64,000 nt of DNA from Nocardioides sp. GY 10113. Its GTDB lineage: Bacteria; Actinomycetota; Actinomycetes; Propionibacteriales; Nocardioidaceae. Both the position numbers and the translations under genes were made by a program. Below the pieces are notes generated by a model. That model ran no database searches and had not been told where the DNA came from. It saw only the letters and a program-made list of their open reading frames with translations. Shown one piece after another: positions 1 through 8,762 of this stretch. How positions within the stretch are numbered: position 1 is the stretch's first letter; each line of letters begins with the position of its first letter. The stretch is from positions 248,001-312,000 of the forward strand of contig NZ_STGK01000001.1 in NCBI RefSeq assembly GCF_004919105.1. The letters run 5' to 3'.

Positions 1-1223
1 GCGACGCGGATCCCCGCGGCGGCGAGCTCGACCAGCGCGGCCCGCTCCTCGGTGACCGGGAGCCAGAGGTTGATCCCGTCGGGGGTGGGCACCTCGACGC
101 CGTGCCGGGCCAGCGCGTCGACGAGCACCCGCTGCCGGGCGAAGTACTGGCGCCGCGCCTCGGTCACCTGCTCCACCGACGGTGCGGCGGTGAGCAGGTC
201 GAGCAGGATGGTCTGCAGCATCCGCGACGTCCACCCCGGCCCGAGCATCCGTCGGGCCACGATCCGGTCGACCATCTCCGTGGGCCCGCTGAGCGCGGCG
301 ATCCGCAGGTCGGGGCCGTGGGACTTGGAGAACGAGCGCAGGTGGACGACCCGCTCGGGCAGCCAGGTGCCGAGGCTGACGTCGGCGCCGGTGCTGATCC
401 CGGCGGAGTGGTCGTCCTCGACCACCCACGGCGGCTCCTTGGCCCGGCGCAGCACGTCGACCAGCTCGCGGGCGCGCGCGGCCGTGGTCGAGACCCCGGT
501 CGGGTTCTGGGCGCGGGGCTGCAGCACCACCGCCACCGGCTGCTGCTCGAGGGCCCGGCGCAGCGCGTCGGGACGCACGCCCTGCTCGTCGAGGCCCACC
601 GGCACCACGACGCCGTCGAGCTCCTCGACGAGGTCGAAGAACGGCGGGAAGCCGGGCGACTCGAGCACCACCCGATCGCCGTACCCGACCACCTGCTCCA
701 GGGTGCGGGCGATGCCGTCGGTGGCGCCGTCGACGACGGTCAGCGCGGGCGCCGGGTAGGGCCAGGTGGCGAGCAGGGCGTCGCGCAGCCCGGGCAGCAC
801 CGGCTCGTCCTGGTAGGCGGCCGTCCCGGCCCGTTGGCCGACGCGGTGCAGCGCGGGCCCGAGGTCGGGCAGCAGGGCGGGATCGGGGGTGCTGCGGGAG
901 AGGTCGAGGCGTAGCCGGTCCGGCTCGGCGCCGACCAGGCTGCGCTGCCGGGGGGAGAGCCAGCCGACCTCCTCGGCGCGGACGAAGGAGCCGGCGCGTC
1001 CCCGGGAGACCACCAGCCCGGTACGCCGCAGCGCCTGCCACGCGGAGGAGACCGTGGCCGGGGAGACGCCGAGCGCGGCGGCGACGTCGCGCACCGTGGG
1101 CAGTCGTTCGCCGGGGCGCAGCTCGCCGGCCCGGATCGCCCGACCGTAGGCCCCGGCGATGCCCCTCGGCGTCCGGTCGGCCAGGTCGAGGACCGGCGCC
1201 AGGCCCGGGTCGTGAACGGTCAT
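1..1223 (-). CDS. MocR-family regulator: GntR HTH fused to aminotransferase fold (C-terminus outside window)
   Basis: Reading the minus strand from the ATG at 1223 gives a winged-helix GntR DNA-binding domain in about the first 75 residues (GERLPTVRDVAAALG, SPATVSSAWQALRR). A long class I aminotransferase-like domain follows, with QNPTG and a PLP-lysine region SFSKSHGPDLR. This is the MocR/GabR architecture, in which the transferase fold acts as a PLP- and effector-sensing module. The frame stays open to the left edge, so the last residues are missing. It is divergent from the pyrimidine-degradation genes across about 160 bp, which makes it the likely local regulator. The effector is unknown; beta-alanine or a related amino acid is only a guess from context. 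Confidence 0.88.
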   Translation of the reverse strand, partial: MTVHDPGLAPVLDLADRTPRGIAGAYGRAIRAGELRPGERLPTVRDVAAALGVSPATVSSAWQALRRTGLVVSRGRAGSFVRAEEVGWLSPRQRSLVGAEPDRLRLDLSRSTPDPALLPDLGPALHRVGQRAGTAAYQDEPVLPGLRDALLATWPYPAPALTVVDGATDGIARTLEQVVGYGDRVVLESPGFPPFFDLVEELDGVVVPVGLDEQGVRPDALRRALEQQPVAVVLQPRAQNPTGVSTTAARARELVDVLRRAKEPPWVVEDDHSAGISTGADVSLGTWLPERVVHLRSFSKSHGPDLRIAALSGPTEMVDRIVARRMLGPGWTSRMLQTILLDLLTAAPSVEQVTEARRQYFARQRVLVDALARHGVEVPTPDGINLWLPVTEERAALVELAAAGIRV

Positions 1224-1346
1224 CTGCCCTGCCTAGAGGTGGGGAATCGTCCCCCGCAACCGGCTTCCCAAAAGCCACGAGAGGGGTACATTGAAGAAAT
1301 CCACGCGAAATGTTCAAGTCCAAGGATAACGGAACTCTCAGCAGCC

Positions 1347-1370
1347 CGAACGACTCGACGAACGACTCGA
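1347..1370. repeat. Two tandem 12-bp direct repeats in the divergent promoter region
   Basis: CGAACGACTCGA occurs twice head to tail (1347-1358 and 1359-1370), ending just before the ribosome-binding site GGAGG of the nitrilase-like gene. MocR regulators such as GabR are known to bind direct repeats, so this is a candidate operator for the divergent regulator. That function is inferred. The rest of the 1224-1381 gap is comparatively AT-rich (about 1285-1340) and probably holds the promoters. Confidence 0.5.
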
Positions 1371-1381
1371 CGGAGGTAGCG

Positions 1382-2230
1382 ATGACCATCGTGCGCGCCG
1401 CGATCAGCCAGACCACCTGGACCGGTGACAAGGACTCGATGCTGGACCGGCACGAGAAGTTCGCACGGGACGCGGCCGCCGCCGGCGCCCAGGTGATGTG
1501 CTTCCAGGAGCTCTTCTACGGCCCCTACTTCGGCATCACCCAGGACCCCAAGTACTACCGCTACGCCGAGCCCGCCGACGGCCCGATCGTGCAGCGCTTC
1601 GCGGCACTGGCCAAGGAGCTGCACCTGGTGATGATCCTCCCGATCTACGAGGAGGAGCAGACCGGCGTCTACTACAACACCGCGGTGGTGGTCGACGCCG
1701 ACGGCACGATCCTCGGCAAGTACCGCAAGAACCACATCCCGCACGTGGACAAGTTCTGGGAGAAGTTCTACTTCCGCCCCGGCAACCTGGGCTACCCGGT
1801 CTTCGACACCGCGGTCGGCCCGATCGGGGTCTACATCTGCTACGACCGGCACTTCCCCGAGGGCTGGCGCGAGTTCGGGCTCAACGGCGCCCACATCGTG
1901 TTCAACCCCAACGCCACCAAGCCGGGCCTCTCCAACCGGCTGTGGGAGGTCGAGGGGCCGTGCGCCGCGGTCGCCAACGGCTACTTCGTGCTCCAGCCGA
2001 ACCGGGTCGGCCTCGAGGACAACGAGTACGGCGACGAGGCGGTGAACTTCTACGGCACCAGCCAGGTGATCGACCCGCGCGGCAACTTCGTCGGCGACCT
2101 CGGCAGCTCCGAGGAGGAGGAGCTGCTGATCCGCGACCTGGACATGGACCTGGTCCAGAAGATGCGCGACGACTGGCAGTTCTACCGGGACCGCCGCCCC
2201 GACTCCTACACCGCGATCACCAAGCCCTGA
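1382..2230 (+). CDS. Nitrilase-superfamily amidohydrolase, probable beta-ureidopropionase
   Basis: Predicted cytoplasmic carbon-nitrogen hydrolase of 282 aa. It would hydrolyse N-carbamoyl-beta-alanine (or N-carbamoyl-beta-aminoisobutyrate) to the amino acid, CO2 and ammonia. The catalytic triad is visible: Glu about 43 in CFQELFYG, Lys about 116 in YRKNHIP and Cys about 153 in YICYDRHFPEGW. An upstream ATG at 1310 is in frame, but the ATG at 1382 has a clear GGAGG 7 nt before it and gives the normal family length and N-terminus. The gene is followed 36 bp later by dihydropyrimidinase, which supplies its presumed substrate. A closely related N-carbamoyl amino-acid hydrolase specificity cannot be excluded. 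Confidence 0.88.
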   Translation: MTIVRAAISQTTWTGDKDSMLDRHEKFARDAAAAGAQVMCFQELFYGPYFGITQDPKYYRYAEPADGPIVQRFAALAKELHLVMILPIYEEEQTGVYYNTAVVVDADGTILGKYRKNHIPHVDKFWEKFYFRPGNLGYPVFDTAVGPIGVYICYDRHFPEGWREFGLNGAHIVFNPNATKPGLSNRLWEVEGPCAAVANGYFVLQPNRVGLEDNEYGDEAVNFYGTSQVIDPRGNFVGDLGSSEEEELLIRDLDMDLVQKMRDDWQFYRDRRPDSYTAITKP

Positions 2231-2266
2231 CCCCGGACCGCACGGCCCACCATCAAAGGGAGTGAC

Positions 2267-3709
2267 ATGAGCACCCTGCTGATCACCGGCGGCACCGTGG
2301 TGTCGTCCACCGGCCGCACCGAGGCCGACGTCCTGGTCGACGGCGAGACGATCGTCGCCGTCCTCGCCCCCGGCTCCACCCTGCTCGGCAGCGACCTCGC
2401 GGCCAGCGTGGACCGGGTGGTCGACGCGACCGGGAAGTACGTCATCCCGGGCGGCATCGACGCCCACACCCATATGGAGCTGCCGTTCGGCGGCACCCAC
2501 GCGATCGACACCTTCGAGACCGGCACCACCGCGGCCGCCTGGGGCGGCACCACCTCGATCATCGACTTCGCCGTGCAGCGCTACGGCGAGCGGGTCGAGG
2601 ACGGACTGGCCGCCTGGCACGACAAGGCCCGCGGGAACTGCGCGATCGACTACGGCTTCCACCAGATCATCGGCGGCGTCGACGAGCAGTCGCTCAAGGC
2701 GATGACCACCCTCGTCGACGAGGGGATCACCTCCTACAAGCTGTTCATGGCCTACCCGGGCGTCTTCTACTCCGACGACGCCCAGATCCTCAAGGCGATG
2801 CAGGTCGCCGCCGAGTCCGGCCTGATGACGATGATGCACGCCGAGAACGGCCCCGCCATCGACGTGCTCGCCGAGCAGCTCTACAACGCCGGCAAGACGA
2901 CGCCGTACTTCCACGGCGTCGCCCGCGCCTGGCAGATGGAGGAGGAGGCCACCCACCGCGCGATCATGCTGGCCGACCTCACCAACGCGCCGCTGTACGT
3001 CGTCCACGTCAGCGCCCAGCAGGCGGTGGCCCAGTTGGCCGCCGCCCGGGACCGCGGCCAGAACGTCTTCGGCGAGACCTGCCCGCAGTACCTCTACCTC
3101 TCGCTGGAGGAGCAGTTGGCCGCGGTCAGCGAGCAGTGGGGCGACTTCGAGGGCGCCAAGTGGGTCTGCTCGACGCCGCTGCGCTCGCGGGAGGAGGGCC
3201 ACCAGGACGCCATGTGGCAGGGGCTGCGGACCAACGACCTGCAGATGGTCTCCACCGACCACTGCCCGTTCTGCATGAAGGACCAGAAGGAGCTCGGCCG
3301 GGGCGACTTCCGGGCCATCCCCAACGGGATCGGCTCGATCGAGCACCGGATGGACCTGCTCTACCAGGGCGTGGTCACCGGCCGGCTCACCCTGGAGCGG
3401 TGGGTGGAGATCACCTCCACCACCCCGGCCCGGATGTTCGGGCTGTACGGCAAGAAGGGCGTGATCGCGCCGGGCGCGGACGCCGACATCGTGGTCTACG
3501 ACCCGAACGGGCACACCTCGATCGGCGTCGGCGAGGGCAAGACCCACCACATGGCGATGGACCACTCGGCCTGGGAGGGCTTCGAGATCGACGGCCACGT
3601 GGACGTGGTGATCAGCCGCGGCTCGGTGCTCGTATCCGACGGCGCGTTCCACGGCCGCGCCGGGCACGGGCAGTTCCTCAAGCGCGGCCTGACGCAGTAC
3701 CTGCACTGA
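2267..3709 (+). CDS. Dihydropyrimidinase / D-hydantoinase
   Basis: 480-aa member of the cyclic amidohydrolase family that opens dihydrouracil, dihydrothymine or hydantoins to N-carbamoyl amino acids. Metal-site motifs are intact: DAHTHMELPFGG near residue 65, the carboxylated lysine in SYKLFMAYPG near 160, MMHAENG, VVHVSA and STDHCPF. The strong RBS AAAGGGAG supports the ATG at 2267. It lies directly downstream of the beta-ureidopropionase candidate, and the pair forms the hydrolytic half of reductive pyrimidine catabolism. A dihydropyrimidine dehydrogenase is not encoded in this window. Confidence 0.93.
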   Translation: MSTLLITGGTVVSSTGRTEADVLVDGETIVAVLAPGSTLLGSDLAASVDRVVDATGKYVIPGGIDAHTHMELPFGGTHAIDTFETGTTAAAWGGTTSIIDFAVQRYGERVEDGLAAWHDKARGNCAIDYGFHQIIGGVDEQSLKAMTTLVDEGITSYKLFMAYPGVFYSDDAQILKAMQVAAESGLMTMMHAENGPAIDVLAEQLYNAGKTTPYFHGVARAWQMEEEATHRAIMLADLTNAPLYVVHVSAQQAVAQLAAARDRGQNVFGETCPQYLYLSLEEQLAAVSEQWGDFEGAKWVCSTPLRSREEGHQDAMWQGLRTNDLQMVSTDHCPFCMKDQKELGRGDFRAIPNGIGSIEHRMDLLYQGVVTGRLTLERWVEITSTTPARMFGLYGKKGVIAPGADADIVVYDPNGHTSIGVGEGKTHHMAMDHSAWEGFEIDGHVDVVISRGSVLVSDGAFHGRAGHGQFLKRGLTQYLH

Positions 3710-3719
3710 GCGGCGGCCG

Positions 3720-3818
3720 GTGGTGGTTTCGAGGCTCGTCGCTGGCGCTCCTCGCACCTCAACCACCGGGCGCCGGTGGTTGAGGCGCGAGCGCAGCGAG
3801 CCTCGAAACCACCACCAC
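3720..3818. repeat. Interspersed palindromic repeat, copy 1 (two inverted modules)
   Basis: The module reads GGTTTCGAGGCTCG, then a short variable linker, then CACCTCAACCACC. A second module follows in inverted orientation (GGTTGAGG to CCTCGAAACC). The whole can fold into a long hairpin. It fills the gap between dihydropyrimidinase and the LLM oxidoreductase. Related copies occur at 8763, 11936, 28027 and 63754. Confidence 0.85.
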
Positions 3819-3843
3819 CGCACCACCGACAAGGAGAGATGAC

Positions 3844-4872
3844 ATGGACTTCGGCGTCGTCCTGCAGACCAACCCGCCCGCCTGGCGCACCGTGGGCCTG
3901 GCCAAGCAGGCGGAGGAACACGGCTTCGACTACGTGTGGACCTTCGACAGCCACCTGCTCTGGCAGGAGCCGTACGTCATCTTCAGCCAGATCCTGGCCG
4001 AGACCCGGCGGGTCGTCGTCGGGCCGATGGTGACCAACCCGGCCACCCGCGACTGGACCGTCACCGCGTCGGTCTTCGCCACGCTCAACGAGATGTACGG
4101 CAACCGCACCGTGGTCGGGATGGGCCGCGGCGACTCCGCGGTCCGGGTCCTCAACGGCCGCCCGACCACCCTCAAGGAGGTCCGCGAGGCGACCCACGTG
4201 ATCCGCGAGCTGGCCAACTGTCGGCCGGTCGAGCACAACGGCGCCACGCTGCAGTTCCCCTGGGCGCGGACCTCGGAGCTGGAGGTCTGGATCGCGGCGT
4301 ACGGCCCGATGGCGCTGAAGGCGGCGGGCGAGGCCGGCGACGGCTACATCCTGCAGCTGGCCGACGTCGACGTCGCGAAGTGGATGATCGACCAGGTCCG
4401 CGCGGCCGCCGAGGCGGCCGGCCGCGACCCCGACTCCCTCACCTTCTGCGTCGCCGCCCCGGCGTACGTCGGCGAGGACACCCCCGAGTCGTGGGAGCAC
4501 ATGCGCGCCCAGACCCGGTGGTTCGGCGGCATGGTCGGCAACCACATCGCCGACATCGTCGCCAAGTACGGCGAGGAGGCCGACTTCCCCGAGGTGCTGG
4601 TCGACTACATCCGGGGTCGCACCGACTACGACTACAACACCCACGGCAAGGCCGAGAACGACCACGTCGACTTCGTGCCCGACGAGATCGTGGACCGCTT
4701 CTGCCTGCTCGGCACCCCCGAGCAGCACGTCGCCAAGCTCGAGGAGCTCAAGGCGATCGGCGTCGACCAGTTCGCGATCTACCTCCAGCACGACAACAAG
4801 GAGGAGACGCTGCGCGTCTACGGCGAGTCGATCATGCCGCACCTGCGCGACCACGTGACCGCGAAGGCCTGA
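3844..4872 (+). CDS. LLM-class (F420/FMN) oxidoreductase in the pyrimidine cluster
   Basis: 342-aa luciferase-like TIM-barrel protein, resembling the TIGR03842 group of F420-type oxidoreductases. Family features are the N-terminal DFGVVLQTNPPAW strand, VWTFDSHLLWQEP, and the glycine-rich GRGDSAVRVLNGRP segment. RBS AAGGAGA precedes the ATG at 3844; an overlapping ATG at 3839 is out of frame. The natural substrate of this group is not established to my knowledge. Its place between dihydropyrimidinase and the importer suggests it acts on the same heterocycles, perhaps as the missing ring-reducing or ring-oxidising step. That role is inference. Confidence 0.85.
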   Translation: MDFGVVLQTNPPAWRTVGLAKQAEEHGFDYVWTFDSHLLWQEPYVIFSQILAETRRVVVGPMVTNPATRDWTVTASVFATLNEMYGNRTVVGMGRGDSAVRVLNGRPTTLKEVREATHVIRELANCRPVEHNGATLQFPWARTSELEVWIAAYGPMALKAAGEAGDGYILQLADVDVAKWMIDQVRAAAEAAGRDPDSLTFCVAAPAYVGEDTPESWEHMRAQTRWFGGMVGNHIADIVAKYGEEADFPEVLVDYIRGRTDYDYNTHGKAENDHVDFVPDEIVDRFCLLGTPEQHVAKLEELKAIGVDQFAIYLQHDNKEETLRVYGESIMPHLRDHVTAKA

Positions 4873-4880
4873 CCTCGACC

Positions 4881-5837
4881 GTGACCTCGACCCTGACCAC
4901 GAGCGTGCCCGGGGCACCGCCCGTCGCGCCCGGCGGTGCCGGCGTCCCGGGCCCACCGCGAGCCCGGCGCGTCCTCGGCCGGATGCGCGCCGCGCTGCTC
5001 GGGCTCCTCGGGCTGCTCGCGGTCGCCGCGGCCTGGGAGGGCTACAAGGCGCTCGCCCCCGAGGACGGCGTGGTGATCGGCGAGTCCCGGGTGCTGCCGC
5101 GCAGCACCGACCTCGCGATGCCGCACGTCTGGGACATGGTGCGGCGGCTCTTCGAGCCGACCACCAGCATCTCCGAGGAGGCGCTGTGGCAGACGGTCGC
5201 CGCGGCCGCCCTGCTCTCGCTCGGCATCGCCGCGGTCGGCTGGGCGGTCGGCACGACCGTCGGCCTGCTGCTCGCGGTCGCGATGGCACGGGTCCGGGTG
5301 GTCGAGTGGGGCCTGCTCCCCTGGATCGTGCTCAGCCAGACCGTGCCGCTGATCGCGTTCGCCCCGATCGTCCGCTCCTGGGGCTCCCGGATCGAGATCG
5401 GCGGCTGGGAGTGGCCCTCCTGGCTCTCGGTCGCGGTGATCGCCAGCTACCTGGCGTTCTTCCCGGTCGCGGTCGGCGCGCTGCGCGGCCTGCAGGCCCA
5501 CTCCGCGATCCACGCCGACCTGATGCGCGCGTACGCCGCCGGCTGGTGGTCCACCCTGCTCCGGGTTCGGATCCCCTCGGCGGTGCCCTACCTGCTGCCG
5601 GCGCTGCGCCTGGGCGCGGCGAGCGCGGTGGTCGGCACCATCGTCGCCGAGGTGTCCACCGGCTACCTCGACGGGATCGGCCGGCTGCTCGTCTCCTACG
5701 CCGGCCAGGCCTCCGGCGACCCCGCCAAGGCGTGGGCCCCCATCTTCGGCGCGATCGCGCTGGGCCTGGTGGCCGGCGCCGCCGTCACCCTGATCGGCGT
5801 GCTGATGCGCCCCTACCGACGTGGAGAGGCACCGTGA
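4881..5837 (+). CDS. ABC importer permease (NMT1/THI5-associated, SsuC/TauC type)
   Basis: Inner-membrane permease of about 318 aa with roughly six predicted helices and a BPD_transp_1 EAA-type loop (ADLMRAYAAGWWSTLLRVRIP). The GTG at 4881 lies 8 bp after the previous stop. The ATG at 4983 is an alternative and would remove a Thr/Pro-rich N-terminus; no strong RBS decides between them. The stop overlaps the GTG of the ATPase gene by 4 bp, showing an operon. With the next three genes it forms an importer for a small heterocycle or pyrimidine-like solute. Confidence 0.85.
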   Translation: MTSTLTTSVPGAPPVAPGGAGVPGPPRARRVLGRMRAALLGLLGLLAVAAAWEGYKALAPEDGVVIGESRVLPRSTDLAMPHVWDMVRRLFEPTTSISEEALWQTVAAAALLSLGIAAVGWAVGTTVGLLLAVAMARVRVVEWGLLPWIVLSQTVPLIAFAPIVRSWGSRIEIGGWEWPSWLSVAVIASYLAFFPVAVGALRGLQAHSAIHADLMRAYAAGWWSTLLRVRIPSAVPYLLPALRLGAASAVVGTIVAEVSTGYLDGIGRLLVSYAGQASGDPAKAWAPIFGAIALGLVAGAAVTLIGVLMRPYRRGEAP

Positions 5838-6700
5838 GCCAGCCGACCGAGAACACCCCCGCCGGAACTCCGAGCGGCATCCCGAGCGGCACCGCCACCG
5901 CGGAGCCCGCCGTCCGGGTCAGCGGCCTGACCAAGACCTTCGGCACCCGTGCCGGGCTGGTGCACGCGCTCAGCGACGTCGACCTGACCCTGGCCCCGGG
6001 CGAGTTCGCCGCGCTGATCGGACCCTCGGGCTGCGGCAAGTCGACCCTGATGCGGGTGATCGCCGACCTGGAGACCGCCACCTCGGGCACCGTCGAGGTG
6101 TTCGGCAAGCCGGCCGCCCGGGCACGCGCCGACCAGGACTACGGGATCGCCTTCCAGCAGGCCGGGCTGCTGCCGTGGCGCACCGTCGCCGCCAACGTGG
6201 CGCTGCCCCTGGAGCTGCACGGCCTCGGCCGCCGCGAGCGCAAGGCGCGGGTCGCCGAGCTGTTGGAGATGGTCGGCCTGAGCGACTTCGCGGGGCACCA
6301 CCCCGACCAGCTCTCCGGCGGCATGCAGCAGCGCGTCGCCATCGCCCGGTCGCTGGCCGAGCAGCCCCGGCTGCTGCTGATGGACGAGCCGTTCGGCGCG
6401 CTCGACGAGATGACCCGGGAGCGGATGCAGGCCGAGCTGGCCCGGATCTGTGCCGAGACCGGCGCCGCGGTCGTCTTCGTGACCCACTCGATCCCCGAGG
6501 CGGTCTTCCTGGCCGACCGGGTCGTGGTGATGTCGCCGCGGCCGGGTCGGATCACCGGCGAGGTGGTCACCGGGATCGGCCGCGACGTCCCGCGCGACGA
6601 CGCGCTCCGCGAGGACCGCGACTTCTTCGCCAAGGTGACCGAGGTGCGCGAGGCGCTGCACGGCGCGCCGGTCACCGGGTCGGGCCGGGAGGCGCGATGA
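5834..6700 (+). CDS. ABC importer ATP-binding protein
   Basis: 288-aa ATPase that powers the importer flanking it. Walker A GPSGCGKST, Q-loop FQQAGLLPWR, signature LSGGMQQRVAIARSL, Walker B LLLMDEPFGALD and the H-loop VTHSIPEAVFL are all intact. The GTG start at 5834 is inside the preceding stop (GTGA), and the stop again overlaps the next ATG by 4 bp. It groups with nitrate/sulfonate/taurine-type ATPases, which commonly pair with NMT1/THI5 binding proteins. Confidence 0.92.
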   Translation: MSQPTENTPAGTPSGIPSGTATAEPAVRVSGLTKTFGTRAGLVHALSDVDLTLAPGEFAALIGPSGCGKSTLMRVIADLETATSGTVEVFGKPAARARADQDYGIAFQQAGLLPWRTVAANVALPLELHGLGRRERKARVAELLEMVGLSDFAGHHPDQLSGGMQQRVAIARSLAEQPRLLLMDEPFGALDEMTRERMQAELARICAETGAAVVFVTHSIPEAVFLADRVVVMSPRPGRITGEVVTGIGRDVPRDDALREDRDFFAKVTEVREALHGAPVTGSGREAR

Positions 6701-7500
6701 GCGGCACGAGCGCCACCGGCGCACCCCCGGGCTGGACGCGGATCGGTCGCATCGCCGCGCCCGTGGTGGTCGGCCTGCTCGGGCTCGCCGTGTGGCAGTT
6801 CCTGGTCTCGGTGGTCGAGGTGTCGCCGTACCTGCTGCCGGGGCCGGCCGAGATCGCCGAGGAGTGGCGTGCCAACTCCGAGGCGATCCGTGAGGCCTTC
6901 TGGATCACCGGCACCAACGCGTTCATCGGGCTGGTCGCCGGCACCCTGGCCGGGGTCGGCCTGGCCGCCGTCTCCTCCTCGGCGCGCTGGGCCGAGGGGA
7001 TGGCCGCCCCGGTCGTCGCCGGCCTCGCCGTGGTGCCGATCGTGGCGCTGGCGCCGGTGCTGAACTCGATGTACGGCGCCGACAGCGAGTACGGGCGGCG
7101 GGTGATCGCCGCGATCGCCGCCTTCGTGCCGGTCTACGTCAACAGCGTCCGCGGGCTGCACCAGACCACCGCGTTGCACCGCGACCTGATGCGCGCCTAC
7201 CACGCCTCGGCCGGGCAGCGGTTCCGGCGACTGACGCTGCCCTCGGCCGCGCCGTACGTGCTCACCGGCATCCGGATCGCCTCCTCGCTGGCCGTGATCT
7301 CCGCGCTGGTGGCGGAGTACTTCGGCGGGCCGCGCGGCGGCCTCGGCAGCTTCATCTCCACCAGCGCCGCGACCAGCGCCTACGCCCGTGCGTGGGCCTA
7401 CGTCGCGGCCGCCATCGTTCTCGGGTTGGTCGCGTACGTCGTGACCGCGCTGCTCGAACGTCTCGTGCAGCACTTCCTGCCGACCGGGGCCGCGTCGTGA
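6697..7500 (+). CDS. ABC importer permease, second subunit
   Basis: 267-aa integral membrane protein starting at an ATG that overlaps the ATPase stop. It carries hydrophobic helices and the cytoplasmic coupling motif DLMRAYHASAGQRFRRLTLPSAAPY. It is a paralogue of the permease at 4881-5837, so the transporter probably uses a heterodimeric channel. It is followed by 97 bp and then the cognate binding lipoprotein. Confidence 0.86.
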   Translation: MSGTSATGAPPGWTRIGRIAAPVVVGLLGLAVWQFLVSVVEVSPYLLPGPAEIAEEWRANSEAIREAFWITGTNAFIGLVAGTLAGVGLAAVSSSARWAEGMAAPVVAGLAVVPIVALAPVLNSMYGADSEYGRRVIAAIAAFVPVYVNSVRGLHQTTALHRDLMRAYHASAGQRFRRLTLPSAAPYVLTGIRIASSLAVISALVAEYFGGPRGGLGSFISTSAATSAYARAWAYVAAAIVLGLVAYVVTALLERLVQHFLPTGAAS

Positions 7501-7597
7501 GTCGGCCGAGCCCCGGTCGCACCGTCCGCCTGCCGCAGCGTCGCGCGGCGTACGTGCTCTCACCACCCGTTGAAGAACCGTTTCGAAAGGCAATCGA

Positions 7598-8749
7598 ATG
7601 CTGACATCTGTACGCCGCGGCCTCGCGGTGACGGCGGTCGTCCTGGCCTCCTCCAGCCTGCTCGCCGCGTGCGGCAGCGACGACGACGAGGGGAGCGGCG
7701 AGGCCAGCGTGAGCGGCTGCAACACCGGCAACGACATCAAGCTCCAGCTGCAGTGGCTGCCCCAGGCGCAGTTCGCCGGCTACTACGCCGCGGTGGACCA
7801 GGGCTTCTTCGAGGAGGAGGGCCTGACCGTCGAGATCATCCCGTCGGGCGGCGACATCGTCCCCCAGGACGCGCTCTCCTCGGGCGACGTCGACTACGCG
7901 ATCGCCTGGGTGCCGAAGGTGCTCGGCTCGATCGAGCAGGGCGCCGAGCTGACCGACATCGCCCAGATCTTCCAGCGCTCGGGCACCCTCCAGGTCGCCT
8001 GGGCGGACTCCGGCATCGAGTCGGTCGCCGACTTCGAGGGCAAGAAGATCGGCTCCTGGGGCTACGGCAACGAGTGGGAGATCTTCGCCGCCATGGCCGC
8101 CGAGGGTCTCGACTCGACCACCGTCGAGATCGTCACCCAGGACTTCAACATGAACGCCTTCCTGCAGGGCGACATCGATGCCGCGCAGGCGATGACCTAC
8201 AACGAGTACGCCCAGCTGCTGGAGTCGGTCGACCCCGACACCGGTGAGCTCTACACGCCCGACGACTTCAACGTGATCTCGTACGAGGACACCGACGGCG
8301 CGATGCTCCAGGACGCCATCTGGGCCGAGACCAAGTGCCTGGACGACGAGGCCTTCGCGGACCGGACGGTGAAGTTCCTCAAGGCGGTCATCAAGGGCTG
8401 GGCCTACGCCCGCGACAACGTCGAGTCCGCCGCCGAGATCACCGTCGCCGCCGGCTCCAGCTGGGGCCCGAGCCACGAGCTGTGGATGGCCAACGAAACC
8501 AACAAGCTGATCTGGCCGTCGACCAACGGCATCGGCATCATCGACGAGGCGGCCTGGGGCCGGACCGTGGACGGCGCCCTGGCGGCGGTCAACGAGCAGG
8601 GCCAGAACCTGATCACCGCGGAGCCGCCGGCCACCGCCTACGACAACACCTACATCCAGCAGGCGATCGATGAGCTGGGCGACGAGGTCGACACCACCGG
8701 TGCGGACTTCGCGCCGATCGACGTCACCCTCACCGAGGGCGGCAACTGA
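7598..8749 (+). CDS. ABC transporter substrate-binding lipoprotein, NMT1/THI5-like
   Basis: 383-aa exported protein with a lipobox (SSLLAACGS; Cys about 26) after a basic, hydrophobic signal peptide. The mature part begins with KLQLQWLPQAQFAGYYAA, the hallmark of NMT1/THI5-type binding proteins that take pyrimidine-like or other heterocyclic ligands. GAAAGG upstream acts as RBS. It completes the ABC set and indicates that the pyrimidine-catabolic substrate is imported. The exact ligand cannot be read from sequence. Confidence 0.9.
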   Translation: MLTSVRRGLAVTAVVLASSSLLAACGSDDDEGSGEASVSGCNTGNDIKLQLQWLPQAQFAGYYAAVDQGFFEEEGLTVEIIPSGGDIVPQDALSSGDVDYAIAWVPKVLGSIEQGAELTDIAQIFQRSGTLQVAWADSGIESVADFEGKKIGSWGYGNEWEIFAAMAAEGLDSTTVEIVTQDFNMNAFLQGDIDAAQAMTYNEYAQLLESVDPDTGELYTPDDFNVISYEDTDGAMLQDAIWAETKCLDDEAFADRTVKFLKAVIKGWAYARDNVESAAEITVAAGSSWGPSHELWMANETNKLIWPSTNGIGIIDEAAWGRTVDGALAAVNEQGQNLITAEPPATAYDNTYIQQAIDELGDEVDTTGADFAPIDVTLTEGGN

Positions 8750-8762
8750 TCGTGTAGCCGCC

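Noticed and set aside
52..1149. Plus-strand open frames (235, 270 and 86 codons) at the left edge
   Set aside because: They lie opposite the MocR-type regulator, whose DNA-binding and PLP motifs are clear.
1220..3832. 870-codon open frame on the minus strand opposite the nitrilase and dihydropyrimidinase genes
   Set aside because: It is the shadow of two genes with intact catalytic motifs; its translation is low-complexity (Val, Gly, Asp, Arg-rich) as expected from a high-GC antisense frame.
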